From positions 16,401 to 80,400 of the forward strand of contig JAAWAN010000018.1 of assembly GCA_022792175.1 (NCBI GenBank): a stretch of 64,000 bases of DNA, given 5' to 3'. This document shows, one piece after another, positions 1 through 7,826 of the stretch. The position numbers and the translations under genes are program-made. The notes under the pieces were generated by a model, which was not told the DNA's origin, searched no databases, and saw only the letters and a program-made list of their open reading frames with translations. This stretch comes from Provencibacterium sp. Its GTDB lineage: Bacteria; Bacillota; Clostridia; Oscillospirales; Ruminococcaceae. The stretch's first letter is position 1. The number at the start of each line of letters is the position of its first letter.

Positions 1-381
1 TATCTGGCGGGGCTGCAGGGCATCTCCACCGAGTTTTATGAGGCGGCGCACATCGACGGCGCCAATTTCTGGGACCGGCTTTTTTATATCACCCTGCCCA
101 GCCTCAGCCCGGTGCTGCTGTTTACTGCCCTTACCGGCATCATCAACTCGCTGCAGACCTTTACCCAGGCGTTTGTCATGACAGAGGGCGGCCCCAACAA
201 TGCCACCAACTTTTATGCCTACTATATTTATAATAACGCCTTTGTCTGGCACAAGATGGGCGAGGCCTGCGCGCAGGCGTGGATTCTCTTCATCATTATT
301 TTTGTCCTGACGATGCTTTCTTTGCGGGTCAGCCGCGGCCATGTCCACTATGCAAGCCGGGAGGAGGGGGATCTGCTATGA
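1..381 (+). CDS. Sugar ABC transporter permease, MalF/UgpA type (5' end outside window)
   Basis: Inner-membrane subunit of a carbohydrate importer. The reading frame is open from base 1, so the N-terminal part lies outside the window. The visible part starts inside the cytoplasmic EAA loop (YEAAHIDGANFWDRLFYITLP), which docks on the ATPase, followed by the last membrane segments. The residues ALTGIINSLQTF and MTEGGPNNAT are typical of MalF/UgpA-type permeases. The stop overlaps the start of the next permease by four bases (ATGA), so the two are translationally coupled. Any binding-protein gene would lie upstream of the window. The substrate cannot be read from the permease; the GH127 gene downstream suggests an arabinose-containing oligosaccharide (inference). 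Confidence 0.9.
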   Translation, partial: YLAGLQGISTEFYEAAHIDGANFWDRLFYITLPSLSPVLLFTALTGIINSLQTFTQAFVMTEGGPNNATNFYAYYIYNNAFVWHKMGEACAQAWILFIIIFVLTMLSLRVSRGHVHYASREEGDLL

Positions 382-1244
382 GCGCACGCCGGAGCGCCAA
401 GCCGGGCGAAATCAACGCGGTATCCCAGAAGCTTCTAATTTATGCGGTGCTCGCGCTGGGATCGCTACTGATGCTGCTGCCGTTTTTCTGGATGGTTTCC
501 ACCGCCTTTAAAAAGTCCGGTGCGGTGTTTATCCAGCCCATTCAGTGGATTCCCAAGGAGCCGACGCTGGATAACTTCAAAAAGCTGTTTATCGATTTTC
601 AGTTTCAGAACTATATTGGCAATACCGTATGGCTGACGGCTGTCAACATGGCGGGGTATATGGTCTCCTGCGCGCTGGTGGCTTATGGCTTTGCCACCCA
701 GCGTTACAAGCACAAAAATGCCCTGTTTTTGCTGGTGCTGGCAACGATGATGCTCCCCAAGGAGGTCATTTTTTACCCCCGCTTCATCCTTTTTAAATAC
801 CTCGGCCTCTATGGAACGATGGCCCCGCTCTGGCTGCCTGCCTTTTTCGGCGATGCCTTTCAGATTTTTCTGATGCGCCAGTTTTTTATGGGCATTCCGA
901 CCGAGCTCGGGGAGGCGGCCAAGATCGATGGCTGCAGCCGGCTGCGCATCTTCGGCAAAATCTATCTGCCGCTCTCTAAGCCGGTGATGGCGACCTCGGC
1001 TATTTATATCTTCATGTTCCACTGGAATGACTTTTTCGGGCCGCTTATCTATATCACCAAGGAGTCCAACCGGACGGCGGCCCTGGCGCTGATGTATCTC
1101 AAAAGCTCGTTTTACGTGCAGTCATTAATGCCGACGCAGATGTGCGGGGCCATTGTGACCGCGATGCCCTGCCTGTTGCTCTATTATTTCTGCCAGCGCT
1201 ATTTCGTGGCGGGGATGACGGTGTCGACAGGCGTTGAAAAGTAG
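378..1244 (+). CDS. Sugar ABC transporter permease, MalG/UgpE type
   Basis: Second membrane subunit of the importer, 288 aa with about six membrane segments. The EAA loop reads GEAAKIDGCSRLRIFGKIYLPLSKP, as in the MalG family. The start at 378 is chosen because it overlaps the preceding stop (ATGA) and gives the usual family length; an upstream in-frame ATG at 279 would overlap the first permease by about 100 bases. There is no ATPase gene next to it, which is normal for Firmicutes importers served by a shared MsmX/MsmK-like ATPase. The glycosidase gene follows after 20 bases, probably in the same transcript. Confidence 0.92.
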   Translation: MSARRSAKPGEINAVSQKLLIYAVLALGSLLMLLPFFWMVSTAFKKSGAVFIQPIQWIPKEPTLDNFKKLFIDFQFQNYIGNTVWLTAVNMAGYMVSCALVAYGFATQRYKHKNALFLLVLATMMLPKEVIFYPRFILFKYLGLYGTMAPLWLPAFFGDAFQIFLMRQFFMGIPTELGEAAKIDGCSRLRIFGKIYLPLSKPVMATSAIYIFMFHWNDFFGPLIYITKESNRTAALALMYLKSSFYVQSLMPTQMCGAIVTAMPCLLLYYFCQRYFVAGMTVSTGVEK

Positions 1245-1264
1245 GAAAGGGGAGGAGAAAGGCT

Positions 1265-3121
1265 ATGACACAGGAAAAGTGGCAGCCGTTGGAACAAAGC
1301 ACGCGGCTGCTGCCCTCGCTGGCGCAGGAGAAGCGCGATCGGGACAGGCAGTATCTGATGGAGCTTAAAAACGAAAACCTGCTGTTTTCGTTTTATTATG
1401 AGGCGGGATTAAATGGCCGGATGAACTATAAGCTAAAGGATGTCCACTGGGGCTGGGACGGCCCGCTCAGCCAGATTCGCGGCACCTTTACCGGGCACTG
1501 GCTGAGCGCGGCGGCGCGCCTGTTTCAGGAGACCGGCGACCGGCAGCTGCTGGAGAAGGCCAATTTCATTGTTTCGGAAATCGGCCGCTGCCAGCAGGAG
1601 AACGGGGGAGGATGGGCTTTCCCCATTCCCGAAAAATATCTCTACAGCCTGCGGAACGGCAAGCACTTCTGGGCACCGCAGTATGTCTGCCACAAAGTGA
1701 TGATGGGTCTGCTCGATATGTACCTGTTCGCGAAAAACGACCAGGCGCTGGAGATTTTAAAAGGCTGCGCCGGCTGGTTTTTGCGTTTTACCGATGGGAT
1801 ATCCCGCGAAACGATGGACCATATGATGGACATTGAGGAGACGGGCGGCATTATGGAGCTGTGGGGCGACCTCTACGCGGTGACGGGCGATGAGGCCCAT
1901 CTCACGCTGATGCGGCGTTATGAGCGGCCGAAGCTGACCGGGCCCATCGAGAAAGGGCAGGATGTGCTGACCAACATGCACGTCAACATGACGGTGCCGG
2001 AAATTCATGGCTGCGCGCGGGCCTATGAGCTGACGGGCGAGGAGCGCTACCGGAAAATCGTAGAAAATTACTGGGATCTAGCGGTGACGCAGCGCAGGCA
2101 GTTTGCTACCGGCGGGCAGACCAGCGGCGAAATCTATACGGCAAAGGGCCTGCAGGCCTCCCGTTTGGGAGATATGAACCAGGAGCACTGCGTTGTTTAC
2201 AACATGATCCGCCTGGCGGACTACCTCTACCGCTGGACGGGCGAAGCAAAGTATGCCGACTATATCGAACAGAACATCTATAACGGGCTGTTTGCCCAGG
2301 GCTTCTGGCAGGGGGAGAGCCGCGAGCAGTGTTTGGAGCCGCATGAGCCGGAAACGGGGCTGATTGCCTACTATCTCCCGCTGGAGGCGGGCGGGCAGAA
2401 AAAATGGGGCTCGAAGACCGGGGACTTCTGGTGCTGCCACTGTACCCTGGTGCAGGCCAACGCCCGCTACCGCGATTTTATCTATTACCATAAGGAGAAG
2501 GAAATTGCGGTTGCGCAGTATCTGCCCAGCGAAACGGAGATAGAGCTTGCGGGAACGCAGGTATGTATCCGGCAGCAGCAGACCGACCTTGCCGGGGATA
2601 TTTTAGAGATTTCCCCGCTGCCGATGCAGTATGAGAGCAGGCCGGACTTCTGGTCGGTGGATATACAGATTACCGCGCAGTCCCCTGTCCGTTTCGCTCT
2701 GCGCCTGCGGCTGCCCTGGTGGCTCAAGGGGCAAGCGTGCTTTGAACTGGATGGCGAGCCGCTGGCCGCGCACTGCGAAAACGGCTGGGCGTTTTTCGAA
2801 CGCGAATGGACGGATAACCGTCTGACGGTAGTGCTGCCGAAGGGGCTCACCTGCTGGCGGCTGCCGGATGAACCGGACACGGTGGCCTTCCTGGATGGGC
2901 CGGTGGTGCTGGCCGGGCTGGTGGAGGAGCAGCGCATTCTCCATGGAGATATCGAGAATCCTTCCAGCATACTGAAGCCGCACGATGAGCGCCGCTGGAA
3001 CCACTGGACACCGCGCTACCGGACGGTTGGGCAGGATTTTGGCTTTACCCTGAAACCGCTGTATGACATCGGGCGGGAGCGGTATACCGTCTATTTCCCC
3101 GTTAAAAAGCCGCGGGATTGA
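1265..3121 (+). CDS. Glycoside hydrolase family 127-like (beta-L-arabinofuranosidase superfamily, DUF1680)
   Basis: Cytoplasmic glycosidase of 618 aa with no signal peptide, expected to release terminal sugar, probably L-arabinofuranose, from an imported oligosaccharide. The (alpha/alpha)6-barrel region covers about residues 30-420, followed by a beta-sandwich. Family HypBA1-type enzymes bind zinc with a Glu-x-Cys pair and a Cys-Cys pair, one Cys being the nucleophile. Here EHC at about 307-309 and WCCHC at about 389-393 match these. The usual CCPPN context after the Cys pair is altered to CCHCT, so the protein belongs to a divergent clade and its sugar specificity is uncertain. GGAGGAG lies 8 bases before the ATG. 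It is co-directional with the permeases. Confidence 0.85.
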   Translation: MTQEKWQPLEQSTRLLPSLAQEKRDRDRQYLMELKNENLLFSFYYEAGLNGRMNYKLKDVHWGWDGPLSQIRGTFTGHWLSAAARLFQETGDRQLLEKANFIVSEIGRCQQENGGGWAFPIPEKYLYSLRNGKHFWAPQYVCHKVMMGLLDMYLFAKNDQALEILKGCAGWFLRFTDGISRETMDHMMDIEETGGIMELWGDLYAVTGDEAHLTLMRRYERPKLTGPIEKGQDVLTNMHVNMTVPEIHGCARAYELTGEERYRKIVENYWDLAVTQRRQFATGGQTSGEIYTAKGLQASRLGDMNQEHCVVYNMIRLADYLYRWTGEAKYADYIEQNIYNGLFAQGFWQGESREQCLEPHEPETGLIAYYLPLEAGGQKKWGSKTGDFWCCHCTLVQANARYRDFIYYHKEKEIAVAQYLPSETEIELAGTQVCIRQQQTDLAGDILEISPLPMQYESRPDFWSVDIQITAQSPVRFALRLRLPWWLKGQACFELDGEPLAAHCENGWAFFEREWTDNRLTVVLPKGLTCWRLPDEPDTVAFLDGPVVLAGLVEEQRILHGDIENPSSILKPHDERRWNHWTPRYRTVGQDFGFTLKPLYDIGRERYTVYFPVKKPRD

Positions 3122-3180
3122 CAGCGGGGAGGCAAAAGTGCTGTAATAACCTTATCAACCAAAAGGATGGGTGGAAACGG

Positions 3181-4107
3181 ATGGACAATCATTTTTATCT
3201 GGCCCAGATTGCGAAGCTGTACTATGTTGATAAGGTCAAGCAGAATGAAATTGCCAAGCGCTTTGGGATTACGCCGATGATGGTTTCGCGCAGCCTGCGC
3301 GAGGCGGAGCAGAAGGGGATTGTAACGGTACACGTTAAAATGCCCTGGCCGGTTCATCTCGAGCTGGGCAAGCGGGTGAAGGAACGGTATCACTTAAGCG
3401 AATGCGTCGTTTTAGACATTGCGCAGGGCGTTCAGGTCCCGATGATGCTCGGCGGTTATCTCGCCGATTATATTACCAACCTCCTGCATCCGGATATGGT
3501 CATCGGCCTCTCCTGGGGATATACAATATCCCGCTTTGTGGATGCGCTGCCCTATGTATCCACCGAAAACTGCAGCGTTATCCAGCTGACCGGGGCCTTT
3601 GTCAGCCGGGACTATACCGTGACGCCGACGCACATTGTGCAGGAGGTCTCCAAAAAGCTGGGCGCGCGCGTTCATTTTCTCAATGCGCCGCTGTATGTCG
3701 CTTCGCAGGAGGTGCGCCAGTCGCTGGCGGATGACCCGACCAACCTGATTATCCGCAGCATGGCCGAACGCTCGGATATCAACATCATCGGCGCGAGCCA
3801 GTTTTCCCGGGAAACGACTACCTATCAGGCGAATGTCATCACCCCGGAGGATTATGATGAGCTGGAGAGGCTGGGGGCCATCGGCGACTGTGCGGGCACC
3901 TTTCTGAACAGCAGCGGGGAGATTATCGAATGGAGCCGCAGCCCGCTGTATACGGGGATTCCCCTGCGGGATATTCAGAAAGCAAAATCGGTGGTATGTG
4001 TAGCAGGGGAGCCGGAAAAGGCAGAGGTGCTGCGCGTGTCGATGCAGAAAAAATATATTAACGTACTGCTGACCACCCGCCAGACGGCGGAAAGGCTGCT
4101 CGGCTAG
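3181..4107 (+). CDS. SorC/DeoR-type sugar-binding transcriptional regulator
   Basis: DNA-binding regulator of 308 aa. The N-terminal helix-turn-helix is at about residues 5-60 (VKQNEIAKRFGITPMMVSRSL). The rest is the SorC effector domain related to ribose/glucosamine phosphate isomerases, with GLSWGYTIS and CAGTFLNSSGEIIE visible. Proteins of this family sense phosphorylated sugars or trioses. The ATG at 3181 is chosen over earlier in-frame codons because it begins the family N-terminus. Its place between the glycosidase and the DhaL-aldolase-DhaK genes suggests it controls that block, with a ketose phosphate or dihydroxyacetone phosphate as possible effector (inference). Confidence 0.88.
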   Translation: MDNHFYLAQIAKLYYVDKVKQNEIAKRFGITPMMVSRSLREAEQKGIVTVHVKMPWPVHLELGKRVKERYHLSECVVLDIAQGVQVPMMLGGYLADYITNLLHPDMVIGLSWGYTISRFVDALPYVSTENCSVIQLTGAFVSRDYTVTPTHIVQEVSKKLGARVHFLNAPLYVASQEVRQSLADDPTNLIIRSMAERSDINIIGASQFSRETTTYQANVITPEDYDELERLGAIGDCAGTFLNSSGEIIEWSRSPLYTGIPLRDIQKAKSVVCVAGEPEKAEVLRVSMQKKYINVLLTTRQTAERLLG

Positions 4108-4145
4108 CGGAACAGGGCGGCAGGATAAGCGAGGAAGGGAAGTGG

Positions 4146-4811
4146 TTGCCCGGTATGCGGCAGCTGACGGTGAAAACATTTCAGGAGATGCTGCTTTTGG
4201 CCTGCGATGCGATGATTGCGGCAAAAACGCAGCTGTGTGAACTGGATGGATTTGTGGGTGACGGTGACCACGGCGTAACGGTGGAGCGCGGGTTTCTGGC
4301 TGTAAAAAAGGAGCTGCAAAGCGGCAGCTTCGCTTCGATTTCGGCTCTGCTGGAAATGGCCGGCGATACGCTGGAGCGTTCGATGGGCGGCGCGATAGGC
4401 CCCATTTATGGCGCTGTCTTTTCCGGGGCGGCCGAAAAGGCGCAGGGGCTGCAGGCGGCAGATGTTTGCGCTTTTGCCGGAATGCTTCAGGAGGGCCTGA
4501 CGCAGGCGATGCTTTTAGGTGGCGCAAAGCCGGGAGACAGGACGCTTATCGACGCACTCTCCCCGGCGGTGGAATCGCTGTGTGCGGAAAACGGGGAAAA
4601 AGATCTGGGAGAAGCGCTGGGGCGCGCGGCATTAAAGGCACGCGAGGGTGCAGAGGCGACCAGGGGGATGACGGCGAAACGGGGCCGCGCCCGCTTTTTG
4701 GGGGAAAAATCGCGCGGCTATCAGGATGCGGGGGCGACCTCCCTTTCCATCCTCATCCAGGCCATGGCGGATTTCTGCCGGCCGGAACGGTTTGATAGAA
4801 ATCCCGAATGA
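4146..4811 (+). CDS. dhaL: Dihydroxyacetone kinase-type ADP-binding subunit DhaL
   Basis: Nucleotide-binding half of a two-subunit ketose kinase, 221 aa, all-helical DAK2 fold. The metal/nucleotide signature is DGFVGDGDHGVTVERGF near residue 33, followed by SMGGAIGPIYG and a C-terminal KRGRARFLGEKSRG...DAGATS motif, all diagnostic of DhaL. The TTG at 4146 is preferred because GGAAGG lies 7 bases upstream; the ATG at 4155 would be 16 bases away. The substrate subunit DhaK is encoded two genes downstream with an aldolase in between, an unusual order. No DhaM phosphotransferase gene is present here, so whether the phosphoryl donor is ATP or PEP is not settled by the sequence. Confidence 0.88.
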   Translation: MPGMRQLTVKTFQEMLLLACDAMIAAKTQLCELDGFVGDGDHGVTVERGFLAVKKELQSGSFASISALLEMAGDTLERSMGGAIGPIYGAVFSGAAEKAQGLQAADVCAFAGMLQEGLTQAMLLGGAKPGDRTLIDALSPAVESLCAENGEKDLGEALGRAALKAREGAEATRGMTAKRGRARFLGEKSRGYQDAGATSLSILIQAMADFCRPERFDRNPE

Positions 4812-4824
4812 AGGGCGGAAGCTT

Positions 4825-5676
4825 ATGTCCATCGTAACATTGAAGGAGCTGTTAGGAGATGCCAGACAGCAGCACTATGGCGTAGGAATGTTTGATGTGC
4901 TCGATCTGGAGATGACAAACGCTGTCATCGAGGCGGCGGAGAGCGAGCGCTCGCCGGTCATCCTCGCGCTGGCAGAGGTACATGTACATTCCCTGCGGGA
5001 ACTGAAAGCGATTGGCAGCATTTTGCTGGAGGCAGCCAGGAATTCCCGGGTGCCGGTGGCGGTACACTATGACCATGGCATGGACCGCGGCAATCTGCTG
5101 CGGGTGATGCAGATGGGCTTTTCCTCGGTCATGCTGGATGCTTCCATGCTGCCCTATGAGGAAAATATCCGTCAAACGGCAGATATCGTTCAGCTGGCAA
5201 AAAGCTTTGGCTGTTCGGTGGAGGCGGAACTGGGCCATGTCGGCGGCTGCGAGGGCGGCTGTGCGGAGGATGGCTCCTCCTACACCCATCCCGGCCAGGC
5301 AGCCGACTTTATCCGGCGCACCGGCGTAGATGCGCTGGCAGTATCGATAGGGACGGTACACGGCGTTTACCGGGCGAAGCCCTGCCTGGATTTGAAGCGG
5401 CTGCAGGAAATTACCGGATGTGCCGATGTGCCGCTGGTGCTGCACGGCGCCTCCGGCCTGAGCGATGAGGATATTTGCCGCTGTATACAGGGCGGGATTA
5501 CGAAAATCAACATCTATACCGAGCTTGTCCAGGCGGCCGGGACAGCTATTTTCGGCGCCATGGAGAAGGGAGGCGGCACCCTCTCCTATCCGAAGATGAT
5601 GAAGGCCTCGGTAAATGGCATGCGCGAAAAGGTGGCCGCTAAAATGCGCCTGTTCGGCTCCTCCGGCCGCGTCTGA
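4825..5676 (+). CDS. Class II (zinc) ketose-bisphosphate aldolase, GatY/FbaA family
   Basis: Cytosolic aldolase of 283 aa that should cleave a ketose 1-phosphate or 1,6-bisphosphate to dihydroxyacetone phosphate plus an aldehyde. Visible family motifs are VHYDHGMDRGNLLRVMQMG (substrate/zinc His), EAELGHVGG, SIGTVHGVY (zinc His), VLHGASGLSDEDI and KINIYTEL (phosphate binding). It starts 13 bases after dhaL with AAGGGCGG upstream. It differs from the second aldolase at 38426, which is the likely glycolytic enzyme, so this copy is probably pathway-specific. It may provide or consume the triose handled by the flanking DhaL/DhaK pair. Confidence 0.88.
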   Translation: MSIVTLKELLGDARQQHYGVGMFDVLDLEMTNAVIEAAESERSPVILALAEVHVHSLRELKAIGSILLEAARNSRVPVAVHYDHGMDRGNLLRVMQMGFSSVMLDASMLPYEENIRQTADIVQLAKSFGCSVEAELGHVGGCEGGCAEDGSSYTHPGQAADFIRRTGVDALAVSIGTVHGVYRAKPCLDLKRLQEITGCADVPLVLHGASGLSDEDICRCIQGGITKINIYTELVQAAGTAIFGAMEKGGGTLSYPKMMKASVNGMREKVAAKMRLFGSSGRV

Positions 5677-5764
5677 AGCTGCGTCTGTGCGCCGCTGCCG
5701 GAGAGAGCGCAGGTCCTTGCCCTGCCAGTCCCGGCAGGGTGCCGAAGAAAGGATGAGGATATTC

Positions 5765-6769
5765 ATGAAAAAGCTGCAGAATTCCCCGGAAACGCTTCTG
5801 ATGGATGAACTGCAGGGCTATGCAAGGCTTCATCGCGACAAGATTTGCCTGTTGGAAGAGACCACCTGCATCGCGCGGCGCACTCCCAAGGCGAGGGGCA
5901 AGGTCAAGCTGGCGATGGGAAACGGCGCCGGCCATGAGCCGGCGGTGATCGGCTGGGTCGGCGAGGGAATGTTTGACCTGAACGTTGTGGGGGATGTGTT
6001 CACGGCACCCTCCGGCGACAAAATTTTTGAGGGCCTGCAGGCGATTGACGACGGCAGCCCGATTCTGCTGATTGTTCAAAACCATGCGGGTGATGTACTC
6101 AACGCCAATATAGCCATGCGCAAGGCGAAAAAGGCGGGAATGAACATCCGTCAGGTGCTGTTTTATGACGACATTGCCTCTGCGCCCCGCGAGGCGCAGG
6201 AGGAGCGGCGCGGCATCGGTGGTATGTTCTTTTATACGAAGATGGTCGGGGCGATGGCAGAGGCGGGCGCGGATATCGACAGCTGTATCCGAATGTTCGA
6301 GCGCGTGCGGGAAAATACGCGCACTTATGCGGCCGCCTTTTCCAGCTGTACCCATCCGCTGACCGGCATCCGCATGTTTGAGTATCTCGACGGAACCGAA
6401 AATATCGAGCTGGGCATGGGCGTGCATGGCGAAGGGGGAGGGGAAAACATTATCCCCATGCCGACTGCCGCGCAGCTGGCCGAAAAGATGGGGAGCGCGC
6501 TTTTGAGCGACAGGCCCTATACGCCGGGAGACCGGCTGCTCATTGATATCAACGGCGCGGGAGCCACCACCTGCATGGAGATGAATATTTTCTATAATGA
6601 ACTGGAAAAATATTTTCTCGCGCAGGGGATGGAGATAGCCGGAGCGGTGGCGGGAAATTTTCTGACTACCCAGGAGTTAAGCGGAATCTCCCTCTCTATC
6701 TGTAAGGTGGACAGCGAGATGCTCTCCCTGTGGGAGGCGCCCTGCCGCTGCGGGATTATGAGCAGATAG
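5765..6769 (+). CDS. dhaK: Dihydroxyacetone kinase-type substrate-binding subunit DhaK
   Basis: Substrate-binding half of the kinase, 334 aa. DhaK enzymes bind their ketose covalently as a hemiaminal on a His. The motif ELGMGVHGEGG puts that His at about residue 221, matching the E. coli position. NGAGHEPAVIGWVGEGM and VQNHAGDVLNA are further family blocks. Start 5765 has GAGGA 5 bases upstream; the ATG at 5753 lacks a spaced site. The gene is followed by a 20-bp intrinsic terminator at 6805, so it ends the transcription unit. Erythrulose or another tetrulose rather than dihydroxyacetone is possible, since several tetritol pathways use DhaK homologues (established for the family; not shown here). 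Confidence 0.88.
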   Translation: MKKLQNSPETLLMDELQGYARLHRDKICLLEETTCIARRTPKARGKVKLAMGNGAGHEPAVIGWVGEGMFDLNVVGDVFTAPSGDKIFEGLQAIDDGSPILLIVQNHAGDVLNANIAMRKAKKAGMNIRQVLFYDDIASAPREAQEERRGIGGMFFYTKMVGAMAEAGADIDSCIRMFERVRENTRTYAAAFSSCTHPLTGIRMFEYLDGTENIELGMGVHGEGGGENIIPMPTAAQLAEKMGSALLSDRPYTPGDRLLIDINGAGATTCMEMNIFYNELEKYFLAQGMEIAGAVAGNFLTTQELSGISLSICKVDSEMLSLWEAPCRCGIMSR

Positions 6770-6804
6770 CGGGCGCTTTTATGCCCGGGTTTTCAGATTG
6801 GAGA

Positions 6805-6848
6805 AAAAGTGGGCGCTGCAAAACGAAAGTTTTGCAGCGCCCACTTTT
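6805..6848 (+). terminator. Intrinsic terminator with conserved GAAA-capped tip (copy 1)
   Basis: Perfect 20-bp inverted repeat. The inner arms GCTGCAAAAC and GTTTTGCAGC are closed by a GAAA loop, the base is GTGGGC/GCCCAC, and the flanks are A-rich then T-rich. It follows dhaK. The same inner arms recur at 11027 and 52721. Confidence 0.9.
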
Positions 6849-6908
6849 AGAGAAACCGTTTTCAAATTTAAAAAGGGCGGCACAGTCCCTTACTGCTTTT
6901 ACAGGCGT

Positions 6909-7382
6909 TTATTCGACCCCCAGAAGGCCGGTAGGCGGAATGGGCAAAAAGGAGGAGAGCGGGTTCTTGAGGCGGTTGGCCAGCGTGTTGGCCACCTCGA
7001 TGCGCAGCGTGTTCTCCCCGGCATGCAAAAGCTTTTGCAGCCGGTAGCGGTAGGGCGGGCAGATGCACATGCCCATCTTCTGTCCGTTCACCCAGAGCCG
7101 GGCAGTCTGGCCGACCTGCTCGAGGTCCAGCCAGCAGTCGGGCTCCTCCTCGAGCCGCAGCGTTCCCTCGTAGCGGATGGTGCCCCAAAAGCCCGGATGG
7201 TTCGCCGGGGACGGCAGGTTAAAAAGCTCTGTCTTCTGCAGATAGGGGACAAAGCGGTCGCAAAGGCCGCTTTCCAGCAGGGAAACCTCCCACTGCTGCA
7301 GAATGTCCTTTAAGCGTGAATCCGATGAAGCCTCTCCTTTTGCCGGCTCAGAACCGTCCTGTTTTTTATTGTGCCATTTTGT
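6909..7382 (-). pseudogene. C-terminal remnant of a large glycoside hydrolase (GH2/GH106-like jelly-roll end)
   Basis: The minus-strand frame is open from a stop at about 7383 down to 6909 and carries recognisable protein only in its last ~115 codons. It reads WGTIRYEGTLRLEEE, then LWVNGQKMGMCICPPYRY, GENTLRIEVANTLANRL and PTGLLGVE. That pattern is the sugar-binding-like domain closing large rhamnosidase-type or GH2-type glycosidases. There is no start codon with a ribosome site and no catalytic domain upstream, so this is a 5'-truncated relic. Its upstream neighbour is another relic, the tail of a binding protein, consistent with a former transporter-glycosidase locus. Exact family is uncertain. 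Confidence 0.6.
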
Positions 7383-7662
7383 TCAGATAGCGGTCATACA
7401 TCTGCGGATAGCTACTAATCATCTCATCGACACCTATCTGCCGAATGTTATCTGCGCAGCTGTCGAAATTGTCAAGCGATTTTTTGCCAATCACGAATTT
7501 CAGCATCGTTTCCGCAACATGGGTGGAGATATCCGCCCTCTTCTTGCTGATGAGCGCGTCCTTCTTTGAGGAGCTTTCCGGGCGCCGGGAAACCTTCTTT
7601 TGTGCCTGCAGCGCCCGGCCGCCCTTCATCTGAAAAAAGGGAAAGCGGCTCTTCCTTCCCAT
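7366..7662 (-). pseudogene. C-terminal remnant of an ABC sugar-binding protein
   Basis: The last ~60 codons of this minus-strand frame (about 7366-7550) match the closing helices of LplA/YtcQ-type solute-binding lipoproteins: ADISTHVAETMLKFVIGKKS, then LDNFDSCADNIRQIGVDEMI and YPQMYDRYLNK before the stop. The N-terminal ~400 residues, lipobox included, are missing, and the region upstream carries the promoter of the plus-strand gene at 7827. The 98-codon open frame has no convincing start site. Its end overlaps the degenerate glycosidase frame at 7366-7382. Read as a deletion relic. Confidence 0.6.
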
Positions 7663-7713
7663 TCATCGGCCGGAAATGTTTTTTCCGAAGGGGGAGATTT
7701 TCCGGGTGAATTG

Positions 7714-7722
7714 TGCTATGAT
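7714..7722 (+). promoter_or_regulatory. Extended -10 promoter candidate for the D-amino-acid operon
   Basis: TG-C-TATGAT is an extended -10 element about 105 bases before the start at 7827. No good -35 hexamer is seen 16-18 bases upstream, which extended -10 promoters tolerate. Confidence 0.45.
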
Positions 7723-7826
7723 AAAGGTCGGAAATTGCAGGGAGGTGCGCGGGGCGGAGCTTTCCCGCGCTGCAGGCCGTTTCCTGTTTTCCTGCAATGG
7801 AAGAGAGCCGCAGAGGAGGTATCAAA

